A stretch of 64,000 bases of DNA from Octadecabacter sp. SW4 (GCF_008065155.1 NZ_CP042819.1:1984001-2048000); one strand, 5' to 3'. Counted from the stretch's first letter, positions 9,851-21,981 are shown. Numbers and translations: made by a program. The notes: generated from the sequence alone by a model not told the origin.

Positions 9851-11392
9851 TTAATTCTGGGCCATCTGGCTGGCCGCTTCAAAAGCCGCCTGCGCTGTGT
9901 CCACCCGCCCGATCAACGCTTCCACGCTTGGGCCGATAATATCTGTCACAAGGCTGGGATAGACCCCCAGCAACAAGGTCATCACCACCAGCGGCGCAAA
10001 GATCATGCGCTCGCGCCGTGTCATATCGGTGATGCTGCGCAGGGATTCCTTGATCAGGTCACCCATCACGACGCGGCGATAAAGCCATAGCGCATACCCC
10101 GCCGACAGGATCACGCCACTTGCGGCAAACAGCGCCACCCAAGTGTTGGCCTGAAACACCCCGATCAGCGTCAGGAATTCTCCGACAAAGCCGGATGTGC
10201 CGGGCAGGCCGACATTGGCCATCGTGAAGAACATGAAGATCAGCGCATAGACCGGCATCTTGTTCACAAGACCGCCATAGGCATCAATCTCGCGGGTGTG
10301 CATCCGGTCATAGATCACCCCGACGCACAGGAACAATGCGCCGGAAATGAAACCGTGGCTGATCATCTGGAAGATCGCACCGTCGATCCCCTGTTGGTTC
10401 AACGCAAATATCCCCATCGTCACATATCCCATATGGGCAACCGATGAATAGGCGATCAGCTTTTTCATGTCCTTCTGCACCAGCGCCACCAGCGAGGTAT
10501 AGACAATGGCGATCGCCGAAAGCCACAGCACGGCCGTGCCCAGCACCTCGGTCCCGGCAGGGAACATCGGCAAGGAGAACCGCAAAAAGCCGTAACCGCC
10601 CATCTTCAACAGGATCGCGGCCAGCACGACCGACCCGGCAGTAGGCGCCTGCACGTGCGCATCGGGCAGCCATGTGTGAACCGGCCACATCGGCAATTTC
10701 ACCGCGAATGACGCGAAAAACGCCAGCCACATCAGGGTCTGCATCCCGCCGACCACGTGAATGCCCAGCAAGTTGAAGCTTTCGCTGCCAAAATCATAGG
10801 TCAGCAGCGTGACAATATCGGTGGTGCCCGCATCCGTGAACATGGCGACCAGGGCCACCAGCATCAGCACCGACCCAAGGAAGGTATAAAGGAAGAACTT
10901 GAAGCTGGCATAGATGCGATCCTTGCCGCCCCAGATACCGATAATCAGGAACATCGGGATCAGGCCCGCCTCGAAGAAGACGTAAAACAGCACCAGATCA
11001 AGCGCCATGAACACGCCCAGCATCAGGGTTTCAAGGATCAGGAACGCGATCATGTATTCCTTGACCCGCATTTTCACATCCCAGCAGGCGGCAATCACCA
11101 GCGGCATCAGGAAGGTCGTCAGCATCACGAACAGGATCGAAATGCCGTCAACGCCCATCTTGTATTGCAAGCCCAGCAGCCAGTCGCGTTCTTCGACGAA
11201 CTGGAAACCGGTATTTTGCGGATCAAAGCCGAACAGGATGAACAGCGACACGAAGAACGTCATCACGGTGGCGGCCATCGCCACCCATTTGGCGTTGCGC
11301 TGCGCGTCCTTGTCATCACCGCGCAGGAAAAGGGCCAGAATACCCGCCGCCAGCAACGGAATGAAGGTGACAATCGAAAGGAGGTTATCCAT
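9851..11392 (-). CDS. nuoM: NADH-quinone oxidoreductase subunit M
   Basis: 513 residues, multi-spanning antiporter-like subunit of complex I. The family motif [17 protein letters not shown] with neighbouring Lys and His residues marks the proton channel, and [13 protein letters not shown] is the second conserved block. Start and nuoL stop share one base (TGATG), and a GAGG-type ribosome binding site lies in the nuoL 3' end. Confidence 0.96.
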   Translation of the reverse strand: MDNLLSIVTFIPLLAAGILALFLRGDDKDAQRNAKWVAMAATVMTFFVSLFILFGFDPQNTGFQFVEERDWLLGLQYKMGVDGISILFVMLTTFLMPLVIAACWDVKMRVKEYMIAFLILETLMLGVFMALDLVLFYVFFEAGLIPMFLIIGIWGGKDRIYASFKFFLYTFLGSVLMLVALVAMFTDAGTTDIVTLLTYDFGSESFNLLGIHVVGGMQTLMWLAFFASFAVKLPMWPVHTWLPDAHVQAPTAGSVVLAAILLKMGGYGFLRFSLPMFPAGTEVLGTAVLWLSAIAIVYTSLVALVQKDMKKLIAYSSVAHMGYVTMGIFALNQQGIDGAIFQMISHGFISGALFLCVGVIYDRMHTREIDAYGGLVNKMPVYALIFMFFTMANVGLPGTSGFVGEFLTLIGVFQANTWVALFAASGVILSAGYALWLYRRVVMGDLIKESLRSITDMTRRERMIFAPLVVMTLLLGVYPSLVTDIIGPSVEALIGRVDTAQAAFEAASQMAQN

Positions 11393-13503
11393 CAGTTATA
11401 CCCTCCCGACAGGGTGACATAGGTGAGGATAATCGCGATCCCGATCACCATGGCAAAAACGTAAGTGAAAACATAGCCGGTCTGCATCCGGCCCGCAAAA
11501 CGGGTCAGCAACGGAATGATTCCAAGGGCGACACCGTTGATGCCACCATCGATGACATTCCCGTCCCCGCGCTTCCAGAAGATCCGGCCAAGCGCCTTGG
11601 CCGGGCCAACGAACAGGACATCGTAAATCTCGTCGAAATACCATTTGTTGAGCAGGAAGTTATAAAGCGGACGCTGCGCTTCGGCCAAACGGCGCGGCAA
11701 GGCCGGGTTGACGATATAGAACCAGAACGCAGTGCCAAAGCCGATCAGCATGGCAAAGAACGGCGACAACCTGACCCAAACAGGCACCTGATGGGCATCA
11801 TCCAGCGTCGTGTTGTCGGGGGCGACATAGATCGCGCCCTGCCCCGGTTCACCGGCAAAGACATAGTGGGTCTCGGCCGCTTCCTCGGGCTGGGCTTGGG
11901 CAGTTTCGCCCCCTTCAGCGGCGTCTTCATCATGTTCCGATGTCGCCCCCGCTTCGCCAGCCTGGGCGTAGGGCACACCGAAATACTGGCCGACATATTT
12001 CGCATTCCCGAACAATGGCTTGTAAAACACCATGCCCGAAAAGATCGCGCCAAATGCCAGCACCGCCAGTGGCACCAGCATCACCTTGGGCGATTCATGG
12101 GCATGATCGTGGGTATGCTTGTCACCGCGTGCTTCGCCGTAGAACGTCAGGAACATCAGACGCCAGCTATAGAACGAGGTAAACAGCGCCGCGATGACCA
12201 GCATCCAGAAGCCGTAACCAGTGCCCGCAGCAAAGGCGCTTTCGATGATCGCATCCTTGGACACGAAGCCGGCAAACCCGACAGGAAAGCCGATGTAAAG
12301 CAGTGGAATGCCCACGCCCGTGATCGCCAGCGTTCCGATCATCATCGCCCAATAGGTCATCGGCAGTTTCTTTCGCAGCCCGCCGTAATTGCGCATGTCC
12401 TGCTCGTGGTGCATCCCGTGAATGACTGACCCCGCCCCAAGGAACAGCAGCGCCTTGAAAAACGCGTGGGTCAGCAGGTGGAACATCGCCACCGAATAAA
12501 CCCCAAGACCGGCGGCCACGAACATATAGCCAAGCTGCGACATGGTCGAATAGGCGATCACGCGCTTGATGTCGTTTTGCACAAGGCCGATCGTTGCAGC
12601 AACAAAGGCCGTGCTTGCGCCAATAAAGACGATGAACGCTTGCGTTTCAGGGGCGAACTCCATGATCGGCGACATGCGGCTGACCAGAAAGACACCCGCC
12701 GTCACCATTGTCGCAGCGTGGATCAGCGCCGACACCGGGGTCGGGCCTTCCATCGCGTCGGGCAGCCATGTGTGCAGGAACAACTGCGCCGATTTCCCCA
12801 TCGCGCCGACAAACAGCAAGAAAGCGATCAGGTTGGCCGCGTTCCAGCTGGTCCACAAAAAGGTGATCTCCATCTCGGCCAGTCGCGGCGCGGCGGCAAA
12901 GATATCGTCAAAGCGAAGGCTGTCGGTGGCAAAATACAGCGCCATCATCGCCAGCGCCAACCCCACATCGCCCACGCGGTTGACCACAAAGGCCTTGATC
13001 GCGGCGGCATTCGCGCTGGGTTTCTTGTAATAGAACCCGATCAGCAGATACGAGGCGAGGCCCACGCCCTCCCAGCCAAAGAACAGCTGCACAAGGTTGT
13101 CCGCCGTCACCAGCATCAGCATCATAAAGGTGAAAAGGCTGAGATAGGCAAAGAAACGCGCCTTGTAGTTCGCCTCGCCGAAATTTTCGTCATGGGCCAT
13201 GTAGCCGACCGAATAGAGATGCACGAGCGCCGATACGGTCGTGATCACGATCAGCATGATCGCCGTCAAACGGTCCACGCGAATGGACCAGGCGGTATCC
13301 AGCGTGCCCGACTGGATCCAGTTCATCAGATGGATCGTTTCGGTCACGCCATCATGGCCCAAAAACACGATCCACGACAGCAAGGCCGACAGGAACAGCA
13401 GGCCCGTGGTCAGCCACTGCGCGCCGGTCTCGCCGATAATCTTCCAGCCGAAACCGCCAATGATGGCGCCAACCAGCGGGGCAAATAGGATGATGGTTTC
13501 CAT
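11392..13503 (-). CDS. nuoL: NADH-quinone oxidoreductase subunit L
   Basis: 703 residues, distal antiporter-like subunit with the C-terminal lateral helix typical of Nuo[20 protein letters not shown] and [19 protein letters not shown] are the family blocks. Between the conserved core and the last helices (about residues 515-560) there is an acidic, Glu/Ala-rich insertion ([20 protein letters not shown]) that looks like a species-specific loop. Four bases separate it from nuoK. Confidence 0.96.
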   Translation of the reverse strand: METIILFAPLVGAIIGGFGWKIIGETGAQWLTTGLLFLSALLSWIVFLGHDGVTETIHLMNWIQSGTLDTAWSIRVDRLTAIMLIVITTVSALVHLYSVGYMAHDENFGEANYKARFFAYLSLFTFMMLMLVTADNLVQLFFGWEGVGLASYLLIGFYYKKPSANAAAIKAFVVNRVGDVGLALAMMALYFATDSLRFDDIFAAAPRLAEMEITFLWTSWNAANLIAFLLFVGAMGKSAQLFLHTWLPDAMEGPTPVSALIHAATMVTAGVFLVSRMSPIMEFAPETQAFIVFIGASTAFVAATIGLVQNDIKRVIAYSTMSQLGYMFVAAGLGVYSVAMFHLLTHAFFKALLFLGAGSVIHGMHHEQDMRNYGGLRKKLPMTYWAMMIGTLAITGVGIPLLYIGFPVGFAGFVSKDAIIESAFAAGTGYGFWMLVIAALFTSFYSWRLMFLTFYGEARGDKHTHDHAHESPKVMLVPLAVLAFGAIFSGMVFYKPLFGNAKYVGQYFGVPYAQAGEAGATSEHDEDAAEGGETAQAQPEEAAETHYVFAGEPGQGAIYVAPDNTTLDDAHQVPVWVRLSPFFAMLIGFGTAFWFYIVNPALPRRLAEAQRPLYNFLLNKWYFDEIYDVLFVGPAKALGRIFWKRGDGNVIDGGINGVALGIIPLLTRFAGRMQTGYVFTYVFAMVIGIAIILTYVTLSGGYN

Positions 13504-13507
13504 GAAT

Positions 13508-13813
13508 TTAGCCCTTCATCACGTTGACGTCTTCAACGTCGATGGTCCCGCGGGTGCGGAAGAAACAAACGAGGATCGCCAGACCAATCGCGGCCTCGGC
13601 AGCGGCGACGGTCAGGACGAACAGCGTGAACACCTGCCCGACCAGATCGCCCAGAAAGCTTGAGAACGCCACAAGGTTGATATTCACCGCCAGCAGCATC
13701 AGTTCGATGCTCATCAGCAGGATGATCACATTCTTGCGGTTCAGAAACAGGCCAAAGATGCCAATGACAAACAGGGCCGCGGCCACCGTCAGGTAATGTT
13801 CAAGTCCGATCAT
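13508..13813 (-). CDS. nuoK: NADH-quinone oxidoreductase subunit K
   Basis: 101 residues with three membrane helices; the two conserved membrane Glu residues lie in the segments [13 protein letters not shown] and [13 protein letters not shown]. Part of the proton pathway of complex I. The start overlaps the stop of the preceding 88-residue gene by one base (TAATG), so nuoK translation appears coupled to that gene rather than to nuoJ. Confidence 0.96.
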   Translation of the reverse strand: MIGLEHYLTVAAALFVIGIFGLFLNRKNVIILLMSIELMLLAVNINLVAFSSFLGDLVGQVFTLFVLTVAAAEAAIGLAILVCFFRTRGTIDVEDVNVMKG

Positions 13814-14079
13814 TAAACTTCTCCAGCTTTCCAGCGACGCAACAGCGTCTTAGCCTGTCCTCTTACCTTGACGCTCTTCGCTGGATCACCGCCCAGCCCT
13901 GCGATCGTCGCTGAAGGCCAGTTCGCTTCCAACAGCGCATCGTCTACTTCGTTGTTCGCATGCCAGGCCTTTTCGAAAAACGCCATGAACCGTTGCTCAT
14001 CTAGGGGATGAAGACCGCTCGGGTTTGAAGCGGCCACAGCACGGGTCAATAGATCGACCGAGTCTTGAGAAATGCTCAT
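13813..14079 (-). CDS. Small soluble protein inserted between nuoJ and nuoK
   Basis: 88 residues, no signal peptide or membrane helix; moderately charged, with a basic C-terminus ([18 protein letters not shown]). It starts two bases after the nuoJ stop and overlaps nuoK by one base, so it is embedded in the operon. I do not recognise a family. Base composition appears lower in GC than its neighbours, which hints at later acquisition. It could be an assembly or accessory factor of complex I or a passenger; nothing in the sequence decides. Confidence 0.75.
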   Translation of the reverse strand: MSISQDSVDLLTRAVAASNPSGLHPLDEQRFMAFFEKAWHANNEVDDALLEANWPSATIAGLGGDPAKSVKVRGQAKTLLRRWKAGEV

Positions 14080-14081
14080 GA

Positions 14082-14687
14082 TTACAAACCCTGCCCCGGC
14101 TTCACGTCTTTCAACTCCATCTGCTTGGCCGGGTCGCGCATCATCTGGCCAACGATATCCTGACGCTTGATGTCCACGCGGTGGCGCAGGGTCAGCACAA
14201 TGGCACCGATCATCGCGACCAGCAGGATCAGGCCCGCAAGCTGGAACAGCATGATATATTTGTCATAGATCAGCAGACCCAGCGCCTTGGTATTGTGCAC
14301 CTCGCCCGCAGGGGCGGCCACACGCTCGGCAAACCCATCCGAATAATCCCACGCGCCAAGGGCCATCGCCAGCTGCATCAGGATCACCACGCCGATCAGC
14401 AGCGCCAGCGGCATATAGCGGGCCATTTCCGCCTTGAGTTCGGCAAAGTCGATGTCCAGCATCATCACGACGAACAGGAACAACACCGCGACCGCGCCCA
14501 CATAGACGATGATCAACAGCATCGCCACGAATTCCGCGCCCAGCAGCACGAACAATCCGGCCGAGGACAGGAAGGCAAGGATCAGCCACAGGACAGAATG
14601 CACCGGATTGCGGCTCACCACGGTCATCAATCCGCCGGTGATCGTGCTCACCGCGAACAGGTAAAAGGCAATCACAACTGGTGTCAT
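14082..14687 (-). CDS. nuoJ: NADH-quinone oxidoreductase subunit J
   Basis: 201 residues, five membrane helices. The conserved segments [18 protein letters not shown] and [19 protein letters not shown] are diagnostic; the latter contains the pi-bulge helix. Start overlaps the preceding CMD-like gene (ATGA). The C-terminal tail ([13 protein letters not shown]) is cytoplasmic. Confidence 0.95.
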   Translation of the reverse strand: MTPVVIAFYLFAVSTITGGLMTVVSRNPVHSVLWLILAFLSSAGLFVLLGAEFVAMLLIIVYVGAVAVLFLFVVMMLDIDFAELKAEMARYMPLALLIGVVILMQLAMALGAWDYSDGFAERVAAPAGEVHNTKALGLLIYDKYIMLFQLAGLILLVAMIGAIVLTLRHRVDIKRQDIVGQMMRDPAKQMELKDVKPGQGL

Positions 14688-15082
14688 GTCTTGTCATCCT
14701 TCTTCATGACCGCATTGGCCAGTTCCATCGCCTTGGTCATCGCCGGAACCCCGCCGAACATCCCCGAAAGGGCAATGGTTTCGGCCACTTCCTGTTGGGT
14801 CGCCCCCGCCTCGATGACGTGGCGCACGGTCAGTTTGATCTGCGCTTCGGCGACAGCTCCCTGAATCGTAAGGCCTTGCAGCGTCAGCAAAAGTTTCGTC
14901 TTGGCGTCCAACCCTTCGGGGTTCATCCCCTTGCCCATGAACTGTTCCATGATGTCCTTGGGCATGGTCGGGAACATCCCCTCGAAATCACCGGCAGTGA
15001 ATTTTTCCAGCGCAGGATTGATCGACTTGGCCCATTCCTGACCCGCCTTCATCATCGCTTCAAAGGGGTTTTCATCACTCAT
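14684..15082 (-). CDS. Carboxymuconolactone decarboxylase (CMD/AhpD-like) family protein
   Basis: 132 residues. The segment [14 protein letters not shown] through [28 protein letters not shown] is the CMD fold signature. The Cys-x-x-Cys of active AhpD peroxidase partners is absent, so redox chemistry of that type is unlikely. Four-base overlaps with both nuoI (upstream) and nuoJ (downstream) put it inside the complex I operon. Its role there is not established; a part in assembly or stability is only a guess. Confidence 0.8.
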   Translation of the reverse strand: MSDENPFEAMMKAGQEWAKSINPALEKFTAGDFEGMFPTMPKDIMEQFMGKGMNPEGLDAKTKLLLTLQGLTIQGAVAEAQIKLTVRHVIEAGATQQEVAETIALSGMFGGVPAMTKAMELANAVMKKDDKT

Positions 15083-15573
15083 CGGTAAGGTGCGTCCAGT
15101 TCAAGGTTGCGGGCAATCTCGGCTTCCCAGCGGTCGCCGTTGTCCAGCAGCTTTTCCTTGTCGTAATACAGTTCTTCGCGGGTTTCGGTGCTGTATTCAA
15201 AATTCGGCCCCTCAACGATGGCATCCACGGGGCAGGCCTCTTGGCAGAAGCCGCAATAGATGCATTTGGTCATGTCGATGTCATAGCGGGTGGTGCGGCG
15301 CGAGCCATCATCGCGTGGTTCGGCGTCGATGGTGATGGCCTGGGCCGGGCAGATCGCCTCGCACAATTTACAGGCAATACAGCGTTCCTCGCCGTTGGGA
15401 TAGCGGCGCAGCGCGTGTTCACCACGAAAACGAGGGCTAAGTGGCCCCTTTTCATGGGGATAGTTCAGCGTGGCCTTGGGCGAAAAGAAATACTTGAGCC
15501 CCAGCGCGAACCCCTTGGCAAAGTCGGCCAGCAGAAAATATTTCGCAGCGCGGGTGTAATCCATCTGGGTCAT
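15079..15573 (-). CDS. nuoI: NADH-quinone oxidoreductase subunit I
   Basis: 164 residues, two [4Fe-4S] clusters (N6a/N6b) that pass electrons toward NuoB. The motifs [12 protein letters not shown] and [12 protein letters not shown] supply the eight cysteines. An excellent ribosome binding site (AGGAGG) lies just before the ATG at 15573. It is one base after nuoH. Confidence 0.97.
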   Translation of the reverse strand: MTQMDYTRAAKYFLLADFAKGFALGLKYFFSPKATLNYPHEKGPLSPRFRGEHALRRYPNGEERCIACKLCEAICPAQAITIDAEPRDDGSRRTTRYDIDMTKCIYCGFCQEACPVDAIVEGPNFEYSTETREELYYDKEKLLDNGDRWEAEIARNLELDAPYR

Positions 15574-15574
15574 C

Positions 15575-16615
15575 TCAACCTCCTACGGCCCAGCGGGCAT
15601 AGGCACCGCCGAACAATTCGAATTTCGCCAGGAAACTGACCAGCACGACCCAGAACAGCGACATTGGCAAAAAGACTTTCCAGCCCAGACGCATCAACTG
15701 GTCATAGCGGTAGCGCGGGGTGATCGCCTTGATCATCGCGAAGATAAAGAAGGCGAACAGCATCTTGCCGATCAGCCACAAAATGCCGTCTGGCAGGCCC
15801 GGAATGGGTGACAGCCAGCCGCCAAGGAACAGCAGGGCCACCAGCGCGCACATCAGCACGACGGCCATCAATTCACCGATCATGAACAGCAGGAACGGCG
15901 TGGAGGAATATTCAACCTGATAGCCCGCAACCAGTTCGGACTCCGCTTCGGGAAGGTCGAACGGCGGGCGGTTTGTTTCGGCCAAGGCACTGATAAAGAA
16001 AAGGAACATCATCGGGAAATGCGGCAGCCAATACCAGCTGAAGATACCGTATGACCCGTCCTGCGCGGCGACGATATCACCGAAATTCAACGACCCCGTG
16101 GAGATGATAATGCCGATGATGATCAGCCCAAGGCTGACCTCGTAGGAAATCATCTGCGCCGCAGAGCGCAACGAACCAAGAAAGGGGTATTTCGAATTGG
16201 ACGCCCAGCCACCCATGATCACGCCATATACTTCAAGGGATGACACGGCCATCACATAAAGGATCGCGACGTTCAGATCGGCAATCACCCAACCGTCGTT
16301 CCACGGGATCACGGCCCATGCGATCACGGCCATCACAAACGTGATCATCGGCGCAAGGAAGAACACGAACTTGTCCGCCCCCGCAGGCACGACGATTTCC
16401 TTGACGATATATTTCAGAAAATCGGCAAAGGATTGCAGCAACCCGAACACGCCCACCACGTTCGGACCCTTGCGCATCTGCACCGCCGCCCAGACCTTGC
16501 GGTCGGCATACATCAGAAACGCAAGAGCAACCAAAAGCGGGACCAGAACCAGCAGCGCCTGCCCGAGAATCAGCAGGACAATCCCAAGGTTCGTCGTGGT
16601 AAAGAATTCAACCAT
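15575..16615 (-). CDS. nuoH: NADH-quinone oxidoreductase subunit H
   Basis: 346 residues, eight or nine membrane helices; forms the quinone-binding chamber with NuoB and Nuo[33 protein letters not shown] and the FALF-type C-terminal region are diagnostic. An AGGGG-type site precedes the start; the upstream gene is the lipoprotein at 16628-17020. Confidence 0.96.
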   Translation of the reverse strand: MVEFFTTTNLGIVLLILGQALLVLVPLLVALAFLMYADRKVWAAVQMRKGPNVVGVFGLLQSFADFLKYIVKEIVVPAGADKFVFFLAPMITFVMAVIAWAVIPWNDGWVIADLNVAILYVMAVSSLEVYGVIMGGWASNSKYPFLGSLRSAAQMISYEVSLGLIIIGIIISTGSLNFGDIVAAQDGSYGIFSWYWLPHFPMMFLFFISALAETNRPPFDLPEAESELVAGYQVEYSSTPFLLFMIGELMAVVLMCALVALLFLGGWLSPIPGLPDGILWLIGKMLFAFFIFAMIKAITPRYRYDQLMRLGWKVFLPMSLFWVVLVSFLAKFELFGGAYARWAVGG

Positions 16616-16627
16616 AGTTCAGTCCCC

Positions 16628-17020
16628 TCAGACCGTCGGTATGCCGTTGGTGCCGCAATCGGCGACAGTCACTTCGGCGTCAATTGTGCGCAAACCCCGC
16701 GGCAGGGCTGGCGAGATCGTGTAAACAGCATCCGCGCGCCAGACTCCACCCTGTTCCTCTACCTGCGTGCGCACGTGGCGGGCAAATCCATAGCCACGGA
16801 TCAGCGCATATTGGGCGGCGGCACATTCGGCGTATTTGCTCACATCCTCGGCCCCGCGCGCACCCTGCATGGCGACGCGGAAATTCACCAGATCGCCGTC
16901 CAGCAGCCGCGTCTCAACACCCGCATAGGCAGGGTCGAACGGGGCTTGCGACACGCCTGCATCATCAGGCAGCGTGCAGCCAGCCAGCGCAGCCAGCGAT
17001 ATGAGGCTTGCGCGGATCAC
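16628..17020 (-). CDS. Small predicted lipoprotein in the nuo operon
   Basis: 130 residues. The N-terminus [15 protein letters not shown] ends in a lipobox (LAGC), so it is probably exported and lipid-anchored. Two further Cys residues (AECAA; VADCG) may form a disulfide. It begins at a GTG that overlaps the nuoG stop (GTGA). Proteins like this sit between nuoG and nuoH in related genomes as far as I recall; function unknown. Confidence 0.75.
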   Translation of the reverse strand: MIRASLISLAALAGCTLPDDAGVSQAPFDPAYAGVETRLLDGDLVNFRVAMQGARGAEDVSKYAECAAAQYALIRGYGFARHVRTQVEEQGGVWRADAVYTISPALPRGLRTIDAEVTVADCGTNGIPTV

Positions 17021-19038
17021 TCGGCGGCCAGCGGCGCGTTCTTGCGCGCTTTGGCATTCGCGCTAAGTTCGGCCATCAGCGTGCTGGCCCGTGCGATCGG
17101 GTTGGTCAGATAGAAATCGCTGACGGCAGTGACAAAATCGGCCTTGCCCAGCTTTTTCACCGCCAGCGGCTGCCATTCATTTTCGGGAACCACGTCGATA
17201 TCGGCCAGATGCGGCACATCGGCAACCAGCGCCGTGCGCAAAGCCGCAAGTGAATCGTAGGGCAGTGTCGCGCCAAGTTCAGCAGAAAGCGCGCGCAAAA
17301 TTGCCCAGTTTTCCTTGGCCTGACCGGGGGCAAAGCTGGCGCGCATCGCCAGTTGCGGGCGTCCTTCGGTGTTTACGAACAGCCCGTTTTCCTCGGTATA
17401 GGCGGCGGCGGGCAGGATGATATCGGCGCGGTGCGCCCCGCGATCCCCGTGGCTGCCCTGATAGATCACAAAGGGCCCGGCGGCGACGTCAACTTCGTCA
17501 GCACCCAGATTGTAAACCACCTCGGCCCCGTCCACGGCGGCGTCCATGCCGCCTTCCGTCACAGCGCCCACATCCATCGCGCCCACACGGGACGCGGCCG
17601 TGTGCAGCACCATCAGCTTGGCGTTTGACGCCGCGCAAATCTGCATGGCAGCCGCCAGAACCGCTGCGCCATCGGCCTCGCGCAGGGCGCCCTGACCAAT
17701 GATGACGATTGCCGGATTTTCGACGGTTTCCTTTGTCGGCTTGGTCTTCACCAGCGCCTCAAGTGCGGCGCGATCCGTGCCTTTGTGGGCGTAATCATAG
17801 GTCAGATCGACAGACGGCCCGACCAGATCGATATCGCAGCCATTGCTCCAGGCCTTGCGGATACGCGCGTTCAGCACCGGCGATTCTTCGCGCGGGTTGG
17901 TGCCGATCAGCAGAATATATTTGGCCGCATCGATATCCGCGATCGTTGCCGTGCCAACATAGCCCGAGCGGCTGCCCGCTGGCAGTTTCGCACCGTCAGT
18001 GCGACATTCGACACTGCCGCCCTGCCCCGCGATTAGTTGTTTCAGCGCATACGCCGCCTCGACCGGGGCCAGATCGCCGATCAGGCCCGCAACTTTCTTG
18101 CCGGTCATCGCCGCCGCCGCAGCACCCAGCGCCTCGGGCCATGTGGCGGGGCGCAGCTTGCCACCCTCGCGGATATAGGGCGTATCAAGACGCTGGCGGC
18201 GCAACCCGTCCCAGACAAAGCGGGTCTTGTCGGAAATCCATTCCTCGTTCACGCCGTCATGGTTGCGCGGCAAAAAGCGCATGACTTCGCGCCCCTTGGT
18301 ATCAACGCGGATGTTGGCGCCAAGCGCATCCATCACGTCGATGCTTTCGGTCTTGGTCAATTCCCATGGGCGGGCGGTAAAGGCATAGGGTTTGGACACC
18401 AGCGCACCGACGGGGCACAGATCAATGATGTTGCCCTGCATGTTGCTATCCAGCGTCTCACCTAGATAGGACGTAATCTCGGCGTCTTCGCCACGGCCGG
18501 TCTGGCCCATCTGGTGAATGCCCGCGACTTCGGTCGTGAAACGCACGCAGCGGGTGCAGGAAATGCAGCGCGTCATGTGGGTTTCAACGAGCGGGCCAAG
18601 ATCAAGATCGGTCGTGGCGCGCTTGGGTTCGCGGTAGCGGGAAAAATCGACGCCATAAGCCATCGCCTGATCCTGCAAATCACATTCGCCGCCCTGATCG
18701 CAAATCGGGCAATCCAGCGGGTGGTTGATCAGCAGGAATTCCATCACGCCCTCACGGGCCTTTTTGACCATTGGCGAGTTGGTCTTCACAACCGGGGGCT
18801 GGCCCTCGGGACCGGGGCGCAAGTCCTTGACCTGCATCGCACAAGAGGCGGCGGGCTTGGGCGGGCCGCCGACCACTTCGACCAGACACATGCGGCAGTT
18901 GCCGGCGATCGACAGACGCTCGTGATAACAGAATCGCGGGATTTCGACGCCCGCCTGTTCGCAGGCCTGTATCAGGGTCATCGCCCCGTCAACTTCGACC
19001 TCTTTTTCGTCAATGATGATCTTGCGCAGATCGGACAT
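17017..19038 (-). CDS. nuoG: NADH-quinone oxidoreductase subunit G
   Basis: 673 residues, of the short alphaproteobacterial/mitochondrial type. The N-terminal [2Fe-2S] ferredoxin domain ([19 protein letters not shown]), the His-Cys3 [4Fe-4S] site ([14 protein letters not shown]) and a second cluster site ([10 protein letters not shown]) are followed by a molybdopterin-oxidoreductase-like domain that has lost its cofactor role. Peripheral arm subunit carrying electrons from NuoE/F to NuoI. Confidence 0.96.
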   Translation of the reverse strand: MSDLRKIIIDEKEVEVDGAMTLIQACEQAGVEIPRFCYHERLSIAGNCRMCLVEVVGGPPKPAASCAMQVKDLRPGPEGQPPVVKTNSPMVKKAREGVMEFLLINHPLDCPICDQGGECDLQDQAMAYGVDFSRYREPKRATTDLDLGPLVETHMTRCISCTRCVRFTTEVAGIHQMGQTGRGEDAEITSYLGETLDSNMQGNIIDLCPVGALVSKPYAFTARPWELTKTESIDVMDALGANIRVDTKGREVMRFLPRNHDGVNEEWISDKTRFVWDGLRRQRLDTPYIREGGKLRPATWPEALGAAAAAMTGKKVAGLIGDLAPVEAAYALKQLIAGQGGSVECRTDGAKLPAGSRSGYVGTATIADIDAAKYILLIGTNPREESPVLNARIRKAWSNGCDIDLVGPSVDLTYDYAHKGTDRAALEALVKTKPTKETVENPAIVIIGQGALREADGAAVLAAAMQICAASNAKLMVLHTAASRVGAMDVGAVTEGGMDAAVDGAEVVYNLGADEVDVAAGPFVIYQGSHGDRGAHRADIILPAAAYTEENGLFVNTEGRPQLAMRASFAPGQAKENWAILRALSAELGATLPYDSLAALRTALVADVPHLADIDVVPENEWQPLAVKKLGKADFVTAVSDFYLTNPIARASTLMAELSANAKARKNAPLAAE

Positions 19039-19182
19039 GGCACCTGTCCCCGTATTCCGGTTATTCCGGCCCGGGCACGTACAAGGACGCCCCCGAACCG
19101 CAGTTGCAGGCGTTCTAGCGCGGCGCGCCCGCCAATGCCAGCGGGAAGCGGCCTAAAATGTCAGGAAAATACGCGCGGCTGT

Positions 19183-19578
19183 TTAGCGCAACAGGCGACC
19201 CACGGCGGTGTCCTGACTGATCTGGGCCTTTGCCACGGTGCAATAGGTTTCGCCCTGCCCCGCGACAACGCCAAGCTCGGCAAGCCGGGCGCGCGCGATC
19301 TCTTCCAGACGGGCCTTTTCGGCGCGGTCATCGACATAGGACTCGATCTGGTCATCGCTATAGCCAAGGTCACGGGCCTGCGATTTCAGACTGCTGAGAT
19401 AGTTCAAACCGCGGATCAAACGCACGGATACGTCATCACAGTTATCGCCCAACTCGATCGCCATGCCGGCCGTGATCAGCCCCTCGCGCACCTGGGTCAC
19501 CTCGCGCAGGGGCGGGATCGCCAGCGCGGCGGTGGCGCTGATACCCAGGCCAAACACAAGCGGGATTAATCGTTTCAT
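19183..19578 (-). CDS. DUF5333-like secreted protein
   Basis: 131 residues from the ATG at 19578, which begins a signal peptide (MKRLIPLVFGLGISATAALA). The mature part is helical with two Cys residues (GDNCDD; ETYCTV). I assign it to the DUF5333 type found in rhodobacterial nuo operons by pattern and location. The frame extends 19 codons upstream without a signal-like start. It lies 144 bases upstream of nuoG. Function unknown. Confidence 0.75.
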   Translation of the reverse strand: MKRLIPLVFGLGISATAALAIPPLREVTQVREGLITAGMAIELGDNCDDVSVRLIRGLNYLSSLKSQARDLGYSDDQIESYVDDRAEKARLEEIARARLAELGVVAGQGETYCTVAKAQISQDTAVGRLLR

Positions 19579-19677
19579 ACTGTCGTCTCCGATGGGGCGC
19601 CGGTTTGCGGCGCGGTCCCCATCCATGTCCCTCAAAGCCTTTTGATATTCAATATCAGCCGCAAAACGCCCGTATTT

Positions 19678-20166
19678 TCAGATGTTTTTCGCCGATCCGT
19701 TGGCGCGGTGCGTTTTATACATCTGCGCCTCTTTCAACCATTCCCAGCCAAAGGCATCCTCGGTATCGCCCTGCCTGCGCCGCATCTCGAGGCGCTCCAG
19801 CGCTTGGGCCAGCGTCGGCTTGTGTCCCTCGGGCACCCACCACATGACGAAATGCAGATCGCCCAGAATGTCGAACCATTCCGAACGACGCGCAAAGAAC
19901 TGTTTGTGGATCGTGCCCCAGACGAATTTTTCCAACGCCGCGACCGATTCCCACACGGTGAGATTGGGAACAAATTGCGGATCGCCGTCGATCATGTTGT
20001 CGGTATTGCCCGTGCCCGGTTCGCCCGCGCCTTCCATCATCCACACGAATCCCGGCATGCGTTTGCCAAGACCGTTGATGCGATCCAGATTCGCCATGAA
20101 TTCCGCAACGCGGGGGTCATCGGTGGGGGCAAGCAAGCGCCCCACATTCAATTCGGCAAGATGCAT
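19678..20166 (-). CDS. DUF3291 domain protein
   Basis: 162 residues, soluble. VPNLTVWESVAALEKFVWGT and WWVPEGHKPTLAQALERLE match the DUF3291 pattern, a dimeric alpha/beta-barrel-like (ABM-type) fold with no assigned activity. A strong ribosome binding site (GGAGG) sits seven bases before the ATG. It lies inside the nuo operon between the 165-residue gene and the DUF5333 gene. Confidence 0.8.
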   Translation of the reverse strand: MHLAELNVGRLLAPTDDPRVAEFMANLDRINGLGKRMPGFVWMMEGAGEPGTGNTDNMIDGDPQFVPNLTVWESVAALEKFVWGTIHKQFFARRSEWFDILGDLHFVMWWVPEGHKPTLAQALERLEMRRRQGDTEDAFGWEWLKEAQMYKTHRANGSAKNI

Positions 20167-20203
20167 CGTGACCTCCGTGTCGGGGGCAATGACAGGCCCA
20201 ATA

Positions 20204-20701
20204 TCAGGGGTTCAGACGCAGGGCCATCCCGCGAATGGCAGCCCCAAGCGGGCTGTTTTCAAGCGCGGTTTCATCATAAAGCGAGCACCAGACATCATCA
20301 GGGTCGATATCGCTGGCCTCAATCTCGCGATCAACCTGTGCGCGCAGGCTGGCGCGCGCGCGCTCCACATCCGTGACTGCACTGGAAATGGCGGCGTCGC
20401 GATCCATTTCGCCGCGCACGCGATCCGACGAAAAGGCGCGCAATTGTTCGAACTGGACGCGGCACTGGGGCTGCGCATCGGCGACCTGATCGGGATCAAG
20501 GTCTTGCAGGAACGAACAATTGTCATAAAAAATCAACGCCGTATCCGCCGCCGCGACGCAGGCGCGGGCCTCGGCCAGGGCAGAGTCGCGCGTAACGCCT
20601 TCGGGGATCGGGGTCTTTGTCGGCCACAGCAACACGACCAACAACAAGACGCCCGCAACAAACAGGCCGTATTGCATCGACGTGAACTTGGGCATCTTCA
20701 C
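20204..20701 (-). CDS. Hypothetical membrane-anchored protein after nuoF
   Basis: 165 residues from a GTG that overlaps the nuoF stop (GTGA); an ATG two codons later is an alternative. One N-terminal hydrophobic helix (about residues 11-27) is followed by a helical, acidic domain with four Cys residues (ACVAA, DNCSF, PQCRV, VWCSL), probably periplasmic with two disulfides. No family recognised. Confidence 0.7.
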   Translation of the reverse strand: MKMPKFTSMQYGLFVAGVLLLVVLLWPTKTPIPEGVTRDSALAEARACVAAADTALIFYDNCSFLQDLDPDQVADAQPQCRVQFEQLRAFSSDRVRGEMDRDAAISSAVTDVERARASLRAQVDREIEASDIDPDDVWCSLYDETALENSPLGAAIRGMALRLNP

Positions 20702-21981
20702 TCGGCGGCAACCAATCCGCGTTTGTGCTTGATACGGTCTTCGATCTCGTCGCGGAAGTTCTTGATCAACCCTTGAATAGGCCAGGCCGCCGCATCACCA
20801 AGCGCGCAGATCGTGTGGCCTTCGACCTGTTTGGTGACATCAAACAGCATGTCGATTTCGGCGACATCGGCCTCGCCCTTCACCAGACGGTCCATGACCC
20901 GCATCATCCAGCCCGTGCCTTCGCGGCAGGGCGTGCATTGGCCACAGGATTCGTGCTTGTAGAATTTCGACAGGCGCCAGATCGCTTTGATCATATCGGT
21001 GGACTGGTCCATCACGATGACAGCCGCCGTGCCAAGAGACGATCCCTTTTCCTTGAGCGCATCGAAATCCATGATCGCATCGCGCATGTTTTCGCCGCGC
21101 ACGCATGGCACCGATGACCCGCCCGGGATCACCGCCTTGAGGTTGTCCCAACCACCGCGAATGCCGCCGCAGTGTTTGTCGATGAGTTCCTCGAAAGAAA
21201 TGCTCATCTCTTCTTCGACAACGCAGGGGTTGTTCACATGACCGCTGATCGCAAACAGTTTCGTGCCCGCATTGTTGGGACGGCCCATACCGGCGAACCA
21301 TTCGGGGCCACGGCGCAGGATCGTCGGCACGACGGCAATCGATTCGACATTGTTCACAGTCGTCGGGCAGCCATAAAGCCCGGCACCTGCCGGGAATGGC
21401 GGCTTCATCCGCGGCATGCCCTTTTTGCCCTCAAGGGATTCCAGCAGCGCGGTTTCCTCGCCGCAGATATAGGCCCCTGCCCCGTGATGCAGATAAAGGT
21501 CGAAATCCCAGCCGGATTTGGCAGCGTTCTTGCCCAGCAGCCCCGCCTCATACGCTTCGTCAATCGCGGCCTGCAGCGCCTCTTTCTCGCGGATGTATTC
21601 GCCGCGAATGTAGATGTAGCAGGCGTTGGCATTCATCGCGAAACTGGCAATCAGGCAGCCTTCGATCAGCGTATGCGGATCGTGGCGCATGATTTCGCGG
21701 TCCTTGCAGGTGCCCGGTTCCGATTCGTCGGCATTCACCACCAGATAGCTGGGGCGACCATCGCTTTCTTTGGGCATAAAAGACCATTTCAACCCGGTCG
21801 GGAAACCGGCCCCACCGCGCCCGCGCAGCCCCGAGGCCTTCATCTGGTCGACGATCCAATCGCGCCCGTTCGCAATGATCTTGGCCGTGCCATCCCAATG
21901 CCCGCGCGATTTGGCGCCTTTCAGCGACCGGTCATGCATGCCGTAAAGATTGGTAAAGATACGGTCCTGATCCTTGAGCAT
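20698..21981 (-). CDS. nuoF: NADH-quinone oxidoreductase subunit F
   Basis: 427 residues, the NADH- and FMN-binding subunit. [13 protein letters not shown] and the Gly-rich NADH loop ([19 protein letters not shown]) are diagnostic, and [12 protein letters not shown] with a later Cys supplies cluster N3. Start is 48 bases after the DUF5337 gene. Confidence 0.97.
   Translation of the reverse strand: MLKDQDRIFTNLYGMHDRSLKGAKSRGHWDGTAKIIANGRDWIVDQMKASGLRGRGGAGFPTGLKWSFMPKESDGRPSYLVVNADESEPGTCKDREIMRHDPHTLIEGCLIASFAMNANACYIYIRGEYIREKEALQAAIDEAYEAGLLGKNAAKSGWDFDLYLHHGAGAYICGEETALLESLEGKKGMPRMKPPFPAGAGLYGCPTTVNNVESIAVVPTILRRGPEWFAGMGRPNNAGTKLFAISGHVNNPCVVEEEMSISFEELIDKHCGGIRGGWDNLKAVIPGGSSVPCVRGENMRDAIMDFDALKEKGSSLGTAAVIVMDQSTDMIKAIWRLSKFYKHESCGQCTPCREGTGWMMRVMDRLVKGEADVAEIDMLFDVTKQVEGHTICALGDAAAWPIQGLIKNFRDEIEDRIKHKRGLVAAE

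Noticed and set aside
8762..10090. 442-codon open frame on the plus strand opposite nuoN and nuoM
   Set aside because: It is antisense to clear nuo genes and its translation is His/Gln/Arg-rich, as expected for the complement of a high-GC membrane protein gene.
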